NCBI GenBank assembly: GCA_963774945.1
Contig: CAVZHA010000005.1
Coordinates: forward strand, 310,001-374,000
Source of the DNA: Trebonia sp963774945
Lineage (GTDB): Bacteria; Actinomycetota; Actinomycetes; Streptosporangiales; Streptosporangiaceae
DNA: 64,000 nt
Reading direction: 5' to 3'
Part shown: in pieces, positions 1-10,095 of the stretch
Layout of the letters: every line of letters starts with the position of its first letter
How positions within the stretch are numbered: position 1 is the first letter of the stretch
Notes under the pieces: model-generated
Database searches by the model: none
The model's input: only the letters and a program-made list of their open reading frames with translations
Told to the model about the DNA's origin: nothing
Translations under genes and position numbers: made by a program

Positions 1-797
1 CACCGTCCTCGGCACGATCGCCACCCCGGTCGTGCTCGGCGTGCTGCTCTACCTCGGCTGGGCGCTGACCTTCTGGCGGCAGAAGTCGGGCGACGAGACC
101 GACGCGGCGCCGATCCACGGCAACACGAGGATCTCGGCGATCTGGATCGTCTCGACCTCGGTGATCGTGCTCGCGCTCGCCGTCTACGGCACCATCGAGC
201 TCATCACCCCGGCCGGCGCGGGCGCCGGCCAGGGGCCGCAGCCGATCTGGAAGCCGGCCGGGACCACCACCTCCTCCGTCACCTCGTGGACGCCAGGCGG
301 CAGCAACATCCTGCAGGTCCAGGTGATCGGCCAGCAGTGGGCCTGGACCTACCGGTACCCGCAGTTCGGCGGGTTCGAGACCACCCAGCTGATGCTCCCG
401 GTCGGCGAGCCGGTGCAGTTCAACGTCACCTCGCTCGACGTGATCCACAGCTTCTGGGCCTACACGCTCGGCGTGAAGGCCGACGCCAACCCCGGGCCTG
501 AACAACGTCGCCTACACCACGCCCCAGCACATCGGCTACTTCCAGGTCCGCTGCAGCGAGCTGTGCGGCATCTGGCACGGCTCGATGTACGACACCGGCG
601 ACGTCTTGTCGGTGGCGGACTTCCTGAAGTGGACGCAGACCGCGAAGGTCCAGCTCGCGGCCGTGACCAAGATACTGCCGCCGTACGCGCTCACCTACGA
701 CCCGACCACCATCCCGGCGGGCAAGGTCAACACCGCGCTCGGCCTGACCAGCGCAGGCGGCGGTTACTACAACCCGGCGGACCCGGAACAGCCGTAG
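1..797 (+). CDS. ctaC: Cytochrome c oxidase subunit II (5' end outside window)
   Basis: Carries electrons from cytochrome c through the CuA centre to subunit I of the aa3-type oxidase, on the outer face of the membrane. The window opens inside the first membrane helix and a second helix lies near positions 130-210. The CuA site is clear: a DVIHSFW histidine segment near 440-455 and the CSELCGIWHGSM motif near 552-587. The reading frame changes near 490-500, where one extra C in a CCCC run breaks the gene. Removing it joins both halves without loss, so I treat it as an intact gene with a consensus error. It is followed after 20 bases by subunit I in the same operon. Confidence 0.9.
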
Positions 798-816
798 GAA
801 AGGAGCGAGCTACCTC

Positions 817-2820
817 ATGGCTATCGAAACCCAGCCGGAGAGCGCCCAGGCGCCCGGCGGCGGCGACCCGGGTGCCACCCCGAAGGAACGGAACTTCTGG
901 CTGCAGCCCGGGTATCCACACCGCGGTCATCGGCGCGGTCATCGGCTACCTCTTCGGTCACTGGCTCGGCAACTTCATCGCCGGCCAGTACCCGCAGTAT
1001 CGCGGGTTGTCCGACGACAACGACTTCGCGATCGTGCTCGGCTTCTCCTTCCTGGTCATCGGCTGGCTGATCGGCCTCGGCGTGTTCGACGACCTGGGGC
1101 AGGCAGATGCTCGGCAGGCCGATCAGGAGCTGGGACGACCACAGCGCCAACGTCGGCTTCGGCCGGTACTTCAGGTACACCCTCGACCACAAGGTCGTCG
1201 GCCTGCAGTACCTGGTCGGCATGCTGATCTACTTCTTCACCGGCGGCCTGCTGGCGATCGCGATCAGGACCGAGCTGCTGTCGCCGACGTATCACGTGAT
1301 GAGCCCCACGACCTACCTCGAGGTGGTAGGCGAGCACGGGACCATGATGATGATGATGATGACCTCGGTCATCCTCGGTCCGTTCGGCAACTATCTGGTG
1401 CCGATCATGATCGGCTCGAAGAGGGTCGCGTTCCCGAGGATCGAGGCGCTGTCCTTCTGGCTCACCCCCTGCGCCTTCCTGATCCTGCTGTCCAGCTTCC
1501 TGCTCGGCGGGTTCCCCACCGGCTGGACCGGCTACGCGCCGCTGTCGATCCAGGCGGGCGAGGGCATGGACTCGTACGCGGTCGCGTTCGGCCTGATGGG
1601 CATCTCGATCATCCTGGCCGGGTTCAACATCGTGGTCACGATCATCTGCTACCGGGCGCCGGGCATGCGCTGGTCCCGGCTGCCGATGTTCGTCTGGGCG
1701 ATGCTCACCACCGGCTTCCTGCTCGTGCTGGCGGCCCCGGTGCTGGTCGGCGGCATGTACATGATCATCACCGACCGCACGGCGCAGACCGCGTTCTTCG
1801 TCGACCAGCTCGGCGGGAGCTCGCTATCTGTACGAGGACCTGTTCTGGTTCTTCGGCCACCCCGAGGTCTACATCCTGGCGCTGCCGGGGTTCGGCATCG
1901 TCTGCGAGCTCCTGCCGGTCTTCACCAGGAAGCCGCTGTTCGGCTACAAGATCGCTGCGGCGGGCCTGTTCGGCGTCGCGATCCTGTCGTTCTTCGTCTG
2001 GCAGCACCACCTGTTCGACTCCGGCATGGACCCGGACATGCGGCCGCTGTTCATGCTGACGACCGAGCTGATCTCGATCCCGACGGGTCTCATCTTCCTG
2101 GTCGCGCTGGGCACCTTCTGGCAGGCGAAGCTCCGGCTGACGGTGCCGATGCTGTTCGCCATCGCGTTCTTCTTCAACTTCCTGTTCGGCGGCATCTCGG
2201 GCGTGTTCCTCTCGGACGTGCCCGCGGACACCACCGCGCACGGCAGCTTCTTCGTGATGGCGCACTTCCACTACACGATCATGGGCGGCCTGATCTTCGC
2301 GTTCTTCGGCGGCATCTACTACTGGCTGCCGAAGGTCATGGGGATCACGATGAACGAGCGGCTGGGCAAGATCCACTTCTGGACGATGTTCATCGCGTTC
2401 AACTCCACGTTCATGCCGCTGTTCGCGGTCGGCCTGCTCGGCCAGCCGCGCCGGGTCTGGGAGTACGCGGCCAACCTGCAGACGCTGAACGACTGGGTGT
2501 CGATCTCCGCGTTCTGCCTGGGCGGCTCGATGTGCATCTTCATCTTCAACTTCGTGATGTCCACCGTGATCTGGCGCAAGCGCGCGCCGCAGAACCCGTG
2601 GAACGCCCGCGGCCTGGAGTGGCAGGTCCCCTCGCCGCCGCCGGTCGACAACTTCGCGCAGATCCCGGTGGTGCTGGCCGGCCCGTACGAGTACGGCGAC
2701 CCGGACGCGCTGCCGGTGGCGGACCTGCATCCGCCGGCCGGCGTGATCGCCGGCGCCCTCAGTCCGCACCGGAACGGAAGGCGTAGCTCAGCCCATGGCG
2801 GAGATCACTGCCCCTGGTAG
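817..2820 (+). CDS. ctaD: Cytochrome c oxidase subunit I with N-terminal two-helix extension
   Basis: Catalytic haem a/a3-CuB subunit of the terminal oxidase. The ATG at 817 follows a GGAAAGGAG-like ribosome site. The first ~95 residues hold two predicted membrane helices (HTAVIGAVIGYLFG and FAIVLGFSFLVIGWLIG) and run straight into the standard subunit I core from MLGRPIRSWDDH on, which suggests a fused extra membrane module. Core signatures include GEHGTMMMMMM, FWFFGHPEVYI (haem/CuB histidine region) and WQHHLF. Three single-base frameshifts near 905, 1098 and 1815 are each cured by deleting one G. The C-terminus overlaps the start of subunit III by 26 bases if the last frame is right; an alternative stop lies at 2786. 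Confidence 0.9.
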
Positions 2821-3466
2821 CGGCGAGGCCGCGACCAGGGCCACCGAGGAGGCGGCCTTCTACCACGAGGCCGCGCTCAACGCGAACTGGACCGGCTCCA
2901 GGCTGGCGATCGGCTCGCTGTCGTTCCTGTTCGGCGCGTTCGCGTTCGCCTACTTCTACCTCGCAGTCGTCGGACGGGCACTCCAAGTGGCTGCCGAGCT
3001 CGACGACCCCGCCGCAGGCCGGCTACGGCGCCGCGATCATGGCCCTGGTCGTGGTCAGCGCGCTGCTCAACACCGTCGGCCTGCAGCGGATCAAGGCGGG
3101 CAGCAAGGAGCACCTGGATGGCCGCCGGCCTGGCCGCCCTGATCGCGCGGCCTGGCCGCGGTCGCGCTGACGGTCTGGCAGCTGCTCAACCTGCCGTTCC
3201 AGCCCGGCCAGTCCGGCTTCGCCAGCGTCTTCGTCGGCTTCTACCCGGTGGCGCTGACGGTCTGGTTCGGCGCGATGATCTGGCTGGAGATCCTGCTCGC
3301 CCAGGCGAGGAACATCCCGGCCATCTCCTTCGTGGAGCAGCCGCCGACCTACGCGCAGGCGTTCGAGGTGCAGCGGTTCCAGTCGTCGCTGAGTGCCTTC
3401 ACCACCGTGTGGAACTACCTCGCGATCATCGCGTTCATATTCTGGCTGCTGTTCTACGTGCGCTGA
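2795..3466 (+). CDS. ctaE: Cytochrome c oxidase subunit III
   Basis: Membrane subunit III of the aa3-type oxidase, following subunit I in the operon. The ATG at 2795 has a GGAAGG-like site upstream. The conserved N-terminal part (AFYHEAALNANWTGSRLAIG, then a helix FLFGAFAFAYFYL) and the C-terminal helices (FVGFYPVALTVWFGAMIW; WNYLAIIAFIFWLLFYV) are present. Three frame changes near 2963, 3117 and 3160 are all repaired by deleting one base, giving one protein of about 220 residues, the normal length. Assignment rests on position and helix pattern rather than on catalytic residues, which this subunit lacks. Confidence 0.85.
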
Positions 3467-3493
3467 CCCGGCGGCTTGGAGGAATTGATTACT

Positions 3494-3913
3494 GTGTCCG
3501 CTCTACCGCTCGCGGATGGGCCCGCGATGTATTTCGGCAGCACGATCATGACGTTCGCGCTCCCGTACGGGGCGTTCATCGCGGCCGCCATCGCGCTGTT
3601 CTACCTCTTCCGGGCCAGGCATTCCGGCCCGCGGCTGAGGTGGTCCGCTGACAGCGCCGCCCAGGTCGCCTCGGTGACCACCAGGGAGCCCGGCCCCGCC
3701 CCGGCGCCCGGCAGTGGTCCGGCCAGTGCCGCGGCTTCCGTGGCGCCCGATCGCCCTGGAGCCTCGCGGCACGCCCTCCCCGGAGCCGCCGTCCCGGCAG
3801 CCCCTCCCGGCGAAGCCGCCGCTCCGCGGCGCCCGCTTCGACGAGGCCGCCCCGCACGACGCCGGACGACAATCAGCACGAGGACGGAAGGCAAGGACGG
3901 CGAGCAGGGGTGA
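3494..3913 (+). CDS. Small single-helix membrane protein of the oxidase operon
   Basis: About 139 residues starting at a GTG (3494) placed 10 bases after a GGAGGAA ribosome site. One membrane helix (MTFALPYGAFIAAAIALFYLF) follows a short outside segment, then a proline/alanine-rich tail of low complexity. The stop overlaps the GTG of ctaB by the GTGA type, so it is translationally coupled. Position between subunit III and ctaB suggests an accessory or subunit IV-like oxidase component; I do not recognise a named family. The tail composition makes its frame uncertain and a frameshift in it cannot be excluded. Confidence 0.6.
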   Translation: MSALPLADGPAMYFGSTIMTFALPYGAFIAAAIALFYLFRARHSGPRLRWSADSAAQVASVTTREPGPAPAPGSGPASAAASVAPDRPGASRHALPGAAVPAAPPGEAAAPRRPLRRGRPARRRTTISTRTEGKDGEQG

Positions 3914-4885
3914 CCATACTCCCGGCCGCGCTCCCGGTAACGGCTGACCGCGACGGCGGCGGGCGAGGCGAGCCCGCCGCCCGCCGCCGTCCGAACCCCC
4001 CGGGCGGTCGCGGCCGCGCTGGTCGCGCTGACCAAGCCCCGCATCATCGAGCTCCTGCTGGTGACCACGGTCCCCACGATGCTGCTGGCCCAGCGCGGCC
4101 TCCCGTCGCTCCGGCTCGTCCTGGTCACGCTGATCGGCGGCACCCTCGCGGCCGGCAGCGCCAACACGATCAACTGCTACATCGACCGCGACATCGACGC
4201 GCTCATGAAGCGCACCTCCCGCCGCCCGCTGGTCAACAAGCAGGGCGTGATCACGCCCGCCGCCGCCTTGATCTGGGGCATCGTGCTCGGCGCGGGCGCG
4301 ACCGCGCTGCTCGGCCTGGCCGCCAACTGGCTGGCGGCCGCGCTGGCCGACGCCGCCATCCTCTTCTACGTCTTCGTCTACACGCTGCTGCTCAAGCGCC
4401 GTTCCCCGTCGAACATCGTGATCGGCGGCGCCGCCGGCTGCTTCCCGGTCCTGGTCGGCTGGGCGGCGGTCAAGGGCACGATCGCGATCCCGGCGATCGT
4501 GCTGTTCGCGGTGATCTTCCTCTGGACCCCGCCGCACTTCTGGGCCCTGGCGATGAAGTTCAAGGACGACTACGCCCGCGCCAACGTCCCGATGCTCCCG
4601 GTGGTGGCGTCGCCCGCCGCCGTGACCCGCAAGATCGTCGTCTACTCGTACGCGATGGTCGCCGCGACCCTCGCCCTCGCCCCCTACGCCGGCTGGCTCT
4701 ACACCGCCGCCGCCCTCGCCCTCGGCGCCTGGTTCCTGCTCGAGGCCCACCGCCTGCACGCCCAGGTCACCGCCGCCGCCGACCGCCCCTTCCCGATGCG
4801 CCTGTTCCACCTCTCCATCGCCTACCTAACCCTCCTGTTCGCAGCCGTGGCAATCTGCGCCCTCCTCCCAGTCGGCCACTGGTAA
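3910..4885 (+). CDS. ctaB: Protoheme IX farnesyltransferase (heme O synthase)
   Basis: Transfers a farnesyl group to protohaem IX, the first step of haem A synthesis for the oxidase encoded just upstream; a polytopic UbiA-family prenyltransferase. The prenyl-diphosphate/Mg site is visible as NTINCYIDRDIDALMKRT (N-x3-D-x3-D) near 4160-4215, with VALTKPRIIELLLVTTVPTM at the N-terminus and a second DDYARANVPM acidic segment near 4565. GTG 3910 overlaps the previous stop. One extra base in the C-rich stretch around 3995-4000 separates the N-terminal ~30 residues from the rest. Length after repair, about 324 residues, is normal. Confidence 0.9.
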
Positions 4886-4930
4886 AAGGCAAATTCAACC
4901 CCGTCAGCTCGAACGGTCCGTTGCCTCCGC
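4886..4930 (+). repeat. Dispersed intergenic repeat, copy 1
   Basis: One of four copies of a short motif built on TCGAACGGTCCG, here directly after the ctaB stop and preceded by an AAAGGCAAATTCAACC segment. Other copies are at about 19149, 26085 and 36150. Confidence 0.55.
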
Positions 4931-4958
4931 CTGGCTTCGCACATAACTCTCTTCAGCC

Positions 4959-5030
4959 GAGCCGTCGCGAAAGCCGTGGGGCCACGTCCGACCCAGTCGA
5001 GCCGTCGCATAGGCCGTGGGGCAACGTCCG
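4959..5030. repeat. Tandem direct repeat, 2 x 32 bp
   Basis: Two imperfect copies beginning GAGCCGTCGC and ending ACGTCCG, at 4959-4990 and 4999-5030, separated by 8 bases. Three or four mismatches between them. No link to a gene is visible. Confidence 0.7.
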
Positions 5031-5317
5031 CGCGAATCGTGGCACCCAACCCGTGCCCCGAACACGCGCGCCCGCACCCCACCGCCCCCCGCTCCTCCCT
5101 TTCCCGTCCCAACCCCCAACCCCGTCAAAACACCGCGCCTGGCACCGGCTCGCGCCCACCCCACCCCGCCCCGCCGGCACCCCCACCCCGCTCAGCGTCC
5201 CGGGCATCCTCGCCCGCCCCGCCCCGCCCGCGCTCAGCGTCCCGCGAATTCCCACCCGCTGTTCCCCACCCATCCCGCAGAACCCATTGACCACAGCGAA
5301 ACGGAAACGTCAACCCA

Positions 5318-5446
5318 TCTTCCTATTAGTTCTGACCATGATTATTTGTCTTCCTATCAGTTTTGACCATTAAATTTGGACAATTCGGGCGCAAAAGTGG
5401 TCGGAATCGATAAGAAGGTGAGAAGTGGTCAGAATTGATAAGAAGA
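5318..5446. repeat. Double palindrome element, copy A
   Basis: Two direct ~21-base units (5318-5339 and 5349-5370; consensus TCTTCCTATCAGTTCTGACC) are followed, after a 26-base centre, by two inverted units (5397-5417 and 5425-5446). The whole can fold into one long imperfect hairpin. It lies at the 3' end of the sensor kinase gene, and the kinase stop codon is inside the last unit. A second copy, inverted as judged by its asymmetric centre, is at 22511-22640. Confidence 0.8.
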
Positions 5447-7168
5447 CGCAGGTGCTTCCGTTACGACAGGGAGGCGAACCACTGCCCGCAGGCCGGAGGC
5501 GTGGTCGGGGGCGGACTCCAGGTGGGCGGTGCCGGCGTGGGACTGGGCGGTCGCGCGGACGATCGCTAGGCCCAGGCCCGCGCCGCCGGCGTCGTCGTCG
5601 CAGCGGGTGCGGGCGTCGTCGAGGCGGGCGAAGCGGTCGAACGCCCGCTCCCGGTCGGGCTCGGGTATGCCGGGGCCGTCGTCGGTCACGGCCAGCTCGA
5701 CCCAGGGACCCGATTGGCTGACCGACACCGTGACCGATGACTTGGCGTAGCGAATCGCGTTGTCGATCAGGTTGACCAGCATCCGGTCGAGCCGGTCGCG
5801 GTTGCCCCGCACCGGCCACTCGTCGACCGGGTCAAGAGGGTCGCACCGGGCGGCGTCTGCCCCGACTTCAGCCTCTGCCTTCCCTTGAGTCACTTCCACC
5901 GGCGCCGCCGCGTCCGTTTCCGCTGGCGCGACGGCGACCGCGACGGGGGAGTCGGCGTAGCGCGCGACCACCATGTAGGCCAGCTCGCCAAGATCGAGCG
6001 GCTCGCCGTTGCGGCCCATGTCGCCGTGGTCGGCCTGCTCGTCAAGCCGGGCCAGGAGCAGCAGGTCCTCGGTCAGCCGGGACAGCCGGAGGGTGTCGGC
6101 GAGCACGTCGCGAGCGGTGGACGGCCAGTCCTGGCCGGCCGGGTGGTCGAGCGCGACCTCGAGCTGGGTTCGTATCGACGCGATGGGGGAGCGCAGCTCG
6201 TGAGCGGTGTCGGAGACGAGCGAGCGCTGCCGCTGCTGGGCGGAGGTCAGCCGGGAGAGCATGTCGTTGAGCGTCAGCGCCAGCGACCGAACTTCGTCCC
6301 GTGCCTCCGGCACCGGCAGGTCCGTCGGCACCCCGGTGCCGGTGACGCCGGGCCGCGCCCCGCCGGATGCGGTCGATCGGGCGCAGGGTGGAGCCGACGG
6401 CGAGCCAGATCGCCCCGGTGAACACGATGAACAGCACCGGCGTCCCGAAGACGAGCGCGTGCCCCACCACCTGGAGGCTGTCGGCGGCGGAGCTGTAGGG
6501 CACGGCCGCGATCACCAGCTCTCCGTCCGCGGCGCGCACCACCGCGACCCGCAGCAGCGACGGCATGTCGAACGGCGCCCCGTGCACGAGCATGCGCCGA
6601 GTCGCCGTTGGCGAGCGCCGCCGCCTGGGCCGGCGATACCAGCGGCACCAGCCGGTCCGCGTCGGCCGACACGTTGATGATCTGCCCCGACGGTGCCGAG
6701 CACCTGGATGGAGACGGTCCCGGCGGCGACCGGGACCGGGTCGGGCAGCCGGTCGGCGTTGATGAGCGCCGCGACCTCGGTCGCGCCCGATCGAGCGGTG
6801 TCGTCCACCGACCGGGTGAGCGAGACCCGGAGCGTGTTGAACAGCAGCAGGTCGCCGGCGATCAGCGCTACCAGCAGGCCGAGGGCGGCGATGAGCGTGA
6901 CCCGGGCGCGCAGACCCCGCCGTCGCCACCAGCGCACAAGCACCGGTCCAAGGCCGTGCCGCAGCCACCACCCGCCGAGCCGCCTGACCGCGCCAGGCCC
7001 GGCTCCGTCGGCCCCGGCCCCGCCTGCCGCGGCCCCGCCTGCCGCGGCCCCGGCGGTCATGGCCGCGTCGGGCACATCGGCCCTGGCCCCGTCGGCCCTG
7101 GCCTCAGCGCGCCCGGCCTCGCCCGGCGCGGCGTCGCCGGGCCGGTCTCGCTGGCCTCGGTCAGCCAC
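5429..7168 (-). CDS. Sensor histidine kinase of two-component system
   Basis: Membrane sensor kinase partner of the downstream-numbered response regulator. Starts at GTG 7168, overlapping the regulator stop (7161-7163). It has a low-complexity Ala/Gly N-terminus, helix 1 (LIAALGLLVALIAGDLLLF), an extracytoplasmic segment, helix 2 (VLFIVFTGAIWLAVG), a HAMP linker, the H-box SDTAHELRSPIASIR with the phosphorylated His, then the ATPase boxes N (LIDNAIRYA), G1 (VTDDGPGIP), F (AFDRFARLDD) and G2 (GAGLGLAIV). At least three frameshifts between about 6330 and 6690, in the extracytoplasmic and HAMP part, need correction. The kinase core after 6331 is intact. Signal unknown. Confidence 0.88.
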
Positions 7169-7841
7169 CGTCGGCCGCCAGCAGGTAGCCGGCCCCGCGC
7201 ACGGTCTTCACCGCCGCCCGGCCGTACGGCGCGTCGATCTTCCGCCGCAGGTACCCGACGTAGACCTCGACCACGTTGAGGTCGGCGATCTCGTCCGGGT
7301 CGTCCCAGACGTGCGAGAGCAGCTCGGCCTTGGAGACGACCTCGCCGCACCGCCGCATCAGGTACTCGAGCAGCGCGAACTCCCTGGCCGTGAGCTGCAC
7401 CACCGCCGAACCGCGCTGGACCAGGCGCGACCCGGGGTCGAGCGCCAGGTCGCCCGCCCGCAGCACGGCCGGCCGGGGCACCGCCCCACGGCGCAGCAGC
7501 GCCCGCAGCCGCGCCGCCAGGACGACGTAGGAGAACGGCTTGACCAGGTAGTCGTCCGCGCCGATGTCGAGCCCGTCGGCCAGGTCGTACTCGCCGTCCT
7601 TGGCCGACAGGAACAGCAGCGGCACCCAGTTCTCCTCCGCCCGCAGCTGCATGCAGACGGTGTAGCCGGACATGCCGGGCAGCATGATGTCGAGCACGAC
7701 GCCGTCGTAGCCGCTCTCGCGGGCCATGTGCAGCCCGGTGACCCCGTCATAGGCCAGGTCGACCGCGAACCCCGACGCCTCAAGGCCACGCTTCACTGCG
7801 GCGGCTAGCCGCCGCTCGTCCTCCACGACAAGCACGCGCAT
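7161..7841 (-). CDS. OmpR-family response regulator
   Basis: DNA-binding output of the two-component system, about 226 residues and intact. Receiver domain starts MRVLVVEDE, has the phospho-acceptor Asp in VVLDIMLPGMSG and the conserved Lys in DYLVKPFS. The C-terminal winged helix shows LTAREFALLEYLM, VVEVYVGYLRRKID and VRGAGYLL. I chose ATG 7841 because MRVLVVED is the canonical beginning; an in-frame upstream start at 7883 would add an unlikely extension. Divergent from the LolA-like gene, with five 11-bp-phased repeats between the two genes that are its likely operator. Confidence 0.93.
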   Translation of the reverse strand: MRVLVVEDERRLAAAVKRGLEASGFAVDLAYDGVTGLHMARESGYDGVVLDIMLPGMSGYTVCMQLRAEENWVPLLFLSAKDGEYDLADGLDIGADDYLVKPFSYVVLAARLRALLRRGAVPRPAVLRAGDLALDPGSRLVQRGSAVVQLTAREFALLEYLMRRCGEVVSKAELLSHVWDDPDEIADLNVVEVYVGYLRRKIDAPYGRAAVKTVRGAGYLLAADGG

Positions 7842-7884
7842 GGGTACAGTGTCGCCGAGAGGCAGCGCCGGGCGCACCACCAAG

Positions 7885-7934
7885 CTCTCAGCGGCCTCTC
7901 AGCAGCTCTCAGCGACCTCACAGCGAGTTCAGAG
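7885..7934 (+). promoter_or_regulatory. Phased direct repeats, likely response-regulator operator
   Basis: CTCTCAGC-type repeats begin at 7885, 7896, 7906, 7917 (CTCACAGC) and 7927 (weaker, GTTCAGAG), a 10-11 bp spacing that puts them on one helix face. OmpR-family regulators of the PhoP type typically bind such arrays. They sit 32 bases before the ATG of the LolA-like gene and between divergent genes, so autoregulation is likely. Function is inferred. Confidence 0.65.
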
Positions 7935-7965
7935 CAGAGTGATCCTCGAGACGCGAGGAGGAGAT

Positions 7966-9145
7966 ATGGCAATCAAAATGTCCCGGCGGGCACGGTGGGC
8001 GGTGCCGGCCACCGGAGTCGCGGTTACCGCCGCGGTCGTCGCAGGCCTGCAGATCCCGTCCGCTCAGGCCTCTCCCACCCTGCCCGCCCGCACCCCGGCC
8101 CAGCTGCTGGCCGAGGTCAGCAGCGACGCGAGCCTGCCCCCGCTGACCGGGACGATGGTGGAGAGCACCTCGCTCGGCCTGCCCCAGCTGCCCCAGGTCG
8201 GCAACGCGACGTCGCTGACCTCGCTGCTGACCGGCTCGCACACGATCAAGATCTACTACCAGAACGCCAAGAAGTTCCGGGTGGCGATCCCGCAGCCGGA
8301 GTCCGAGATCGACCTGATCAGGAACGGCACCACCGCCTGGCTGTGGAACTCGACCGAGAACTCGGTCACCAAGTTCAACCTGCCCGCCAACGGCAACGGC
8401 AAGGGCAAGGGCAAGGTCGCGCAGGCGAAGTCGGCGCTTCCGCCGCTCACCCCCCAGCAGGCCGCCAGCGAGCTGCTCAAATCGGTCGGCAAGACCACCG
8501 TGGTCTCGGTCGAGGCCAACGTCATGGTGGCGGGCGAGCCCAGCTACCAGCTCGTCCTCGCCCCCAAGGACGACCGCTCGCTGGTCGGCAAGGTGACGAT
8601 CGCGGTCGACGCGAAGTACGATGTGCCGCTGCGAGTTCAGGTGTTCGCCAAGCACTCGGCGAGCCCCGCGTTCCAGTTCGGCTACACGGCGATCCAGTTC
8701 ACGGCCCCGGCCTCCGCCAACTACGACTTCACCCCGCCGTCCGGCGCCACGGTCAACGTCGTCAACGGCAGCGACGGCAGCGGGAAGTCGGCCGCAGGCA
8801 CCGAGCAGGGCGCGAGCGGCTTCGGCAGCTACGGCACCAGCTGGCTCACGGTGGTGGAACTCCCGCAGTCGGATCTCATGAAGGGCTTCGGCGCCGGCGG
8901 CCTGCCGTCGTCCAGTTCCGCCCAAGGCGACCGGCACCAGCGGCCCGTCCAGCGTGATGGGCGGCGACTCGCAGGCCGTCCTCAGCAACCTGCTCGGGGC
9001 GGCGAAGCCGGTCCACGGCCCCTGGGGGAGCGGCACCCTGCTGACCACCAGCCTGTTCTCGATGCTGATGACGAACGGCGAGGTCTACATCGGCGCGGTT
9101 CAGCCGAGCGTCCTCTACGCGGCCGTGGGACACACCTCGTCATGA
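7966..9145 (+). CDS. Exported LolA-like protein (outer-membrane lipoprotein carrier fold)
   Basis: ATG 7966 follows a strong GAGGAGG site. A signal peptide (basic MAIKMSRRAR, helix AVPATGVAVTAAVVAGL, cleavage near AQA-SP) leads to an about 370-residue extracytoplasmic protein. Features such as LTSLLTGSHTIKIYYQNAKKF, a DLIRNGTTAWLWNS segment and SYQLVLAPKD fit the LolA/DUF2092 beta fold found in actinomycetes beside ABC transporters and two-component systems. An extra C near 8925 shifts the frame; the last ~65 residues (from GGDSQAVLSNLLGAA) are in the next frame. Its stop overlaps the ABC ATPase start (ATGA), so the three genes 7966-11010 form one operon. Confidence 0.75.
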
Positions 9146-10095
9146 CGACCGCGCGACGAAAGCCCGGAGCTGGCGATCGCCAGCTCCGGGCTGACCAAGC
9201 GATTCAGGGGCGGCCAGCTGGCCGTCGACCAGGTCGACCTGGCGGTGCCCAGGGGCGCGGTCTACGGATTCCTCGGCCCGAACGGCTCGGGCAAGACGAC
9301 CACGATCCGGATGCTGCTCGGCCTCGCCTACCCGACCAGCGGGTCGGCCCAGGTGCTGGGCGTGCCGATGCCGGAAGGCGCGGTCCGGGTGCTCTCCCGG
9401 GTCGGTTCGCTGGTGGAGGGCCCGGCGTTCTACCCGTACCTGTCGGGCTGGGACAACCTGGCCCGCTACGACGCCGCCGACGCCTCGGTCTCGGCCGGAC
9501 GGCGCGGGCCAGGATCGGCACCGCGCTCGACCGGGTGGGCCTGACCGCCGCCGCCAAGAAGAAGTTCCGCAACTACTCCCTGGGCATGAAGCAGCGCCTC
9601 GCGATCGCGGCCGCCCTGCTGGTGGAGCGCGACCTGATCGTGCTCGACGAGCCGACCAACGGACTCGACCCGCAGGGCACCCGCGAGGTCCGCACGCTGG
9701 TCCGGCAGATCGCGGCCGAGGGGATCACCGTGTTCGTCTCCTCGCACCTGCTGGCCGAGGTCGAGCAGGTGTCCACCCACGTCGGCGTGATGCGCACCGG
9801 CAAGCTGGTCTTCCAGGGCGAGCTGGCCGCGCTGCGCCGCACCGCCGCCCCCAGGATCGCGGTCCGCACCCCCGACCTGACGGCGGCGGCCGAGGTCATG
9901 AAGAAGCTCGGCCTGGCCGATCCGGTGCCGGGCGAAGACGCGATCACGGCCGAGCTTGGCGACGTCCAGCCGGAGAGCGTCACCGCCGAACTGGTCCACG
10001 CGGGCGTCGCCGTCCGCGCCCTCGCCGTGGAGTCCCCGAGCCTGGAGGACCTCTTCGTCGGCCTGACCGGGGAGGGCTTCGATGTCGAACGTTGA
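9142..10095 (+). CDS. ABC transporter ATP-binding protein
   Basis: Energises the permease encoded next. Walker A is GPNGSGKTTTIRML near 9279-9320, signature NYSLGMKQRLAIAAAL near 9570-9620, Walker B LIVLDEPTNGLDP near 9637-9675, and the H-loop is in VFVSSHLLAEV. This is the short-chain drug/Na-export (CcmA/NatA) type with a C-terminal extension after residue ~220. Frame changes near 9172 (extra G) and 9500 split the gene. The first is a single extra base; the second needs either a lost base or two extra ones. Confidence 0.88.
   Translation: MTTARRKPGAGDRQLRADQAIQGRPAGRRPGRPGGAQGRGLRIPRPERLGQDDHDPDAARPRLPDQRVGPGAGRADAGRRGPGALPGRFAGGGPGVLPVPVGLGQPGPLRRRRRLGLGRTARARIGTALDRVGLTAAAKKKFRNYSLGMKQRLAIAAALLVERDLIVLDEPTNGLDPQGTREVRTLVRQIAAEGITVFVSSHLLAEVEQVSTHVGVMRTGKLVFQGELAALRRTAAPRIAVRTPDLTAAAEVMKKLGLADPVPGEDAITAELGDVQPESVTAELVHAGVAVRALAVESPSLEDLFVGLTGEGFDVER

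Larger units (their letters stand above)
4886..5317. other. Intergenic stretch with short repeats, no gene
   Basis: No supported gene in the 430 bases between ctaB and the double palindrome. It holds one copy of the dispersed TCGAACGGTCCG repeat (4909-4920), two 32-base direct repeats at 4959-4990 and 4999-5030, and a very C-rich stretch from 5050 to 5280 with two copies of CGCTCAGCGTCCCG near 5188 and 5230. Open frames here are low-complexity proline/arginine readings. Confidence 0.7.
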
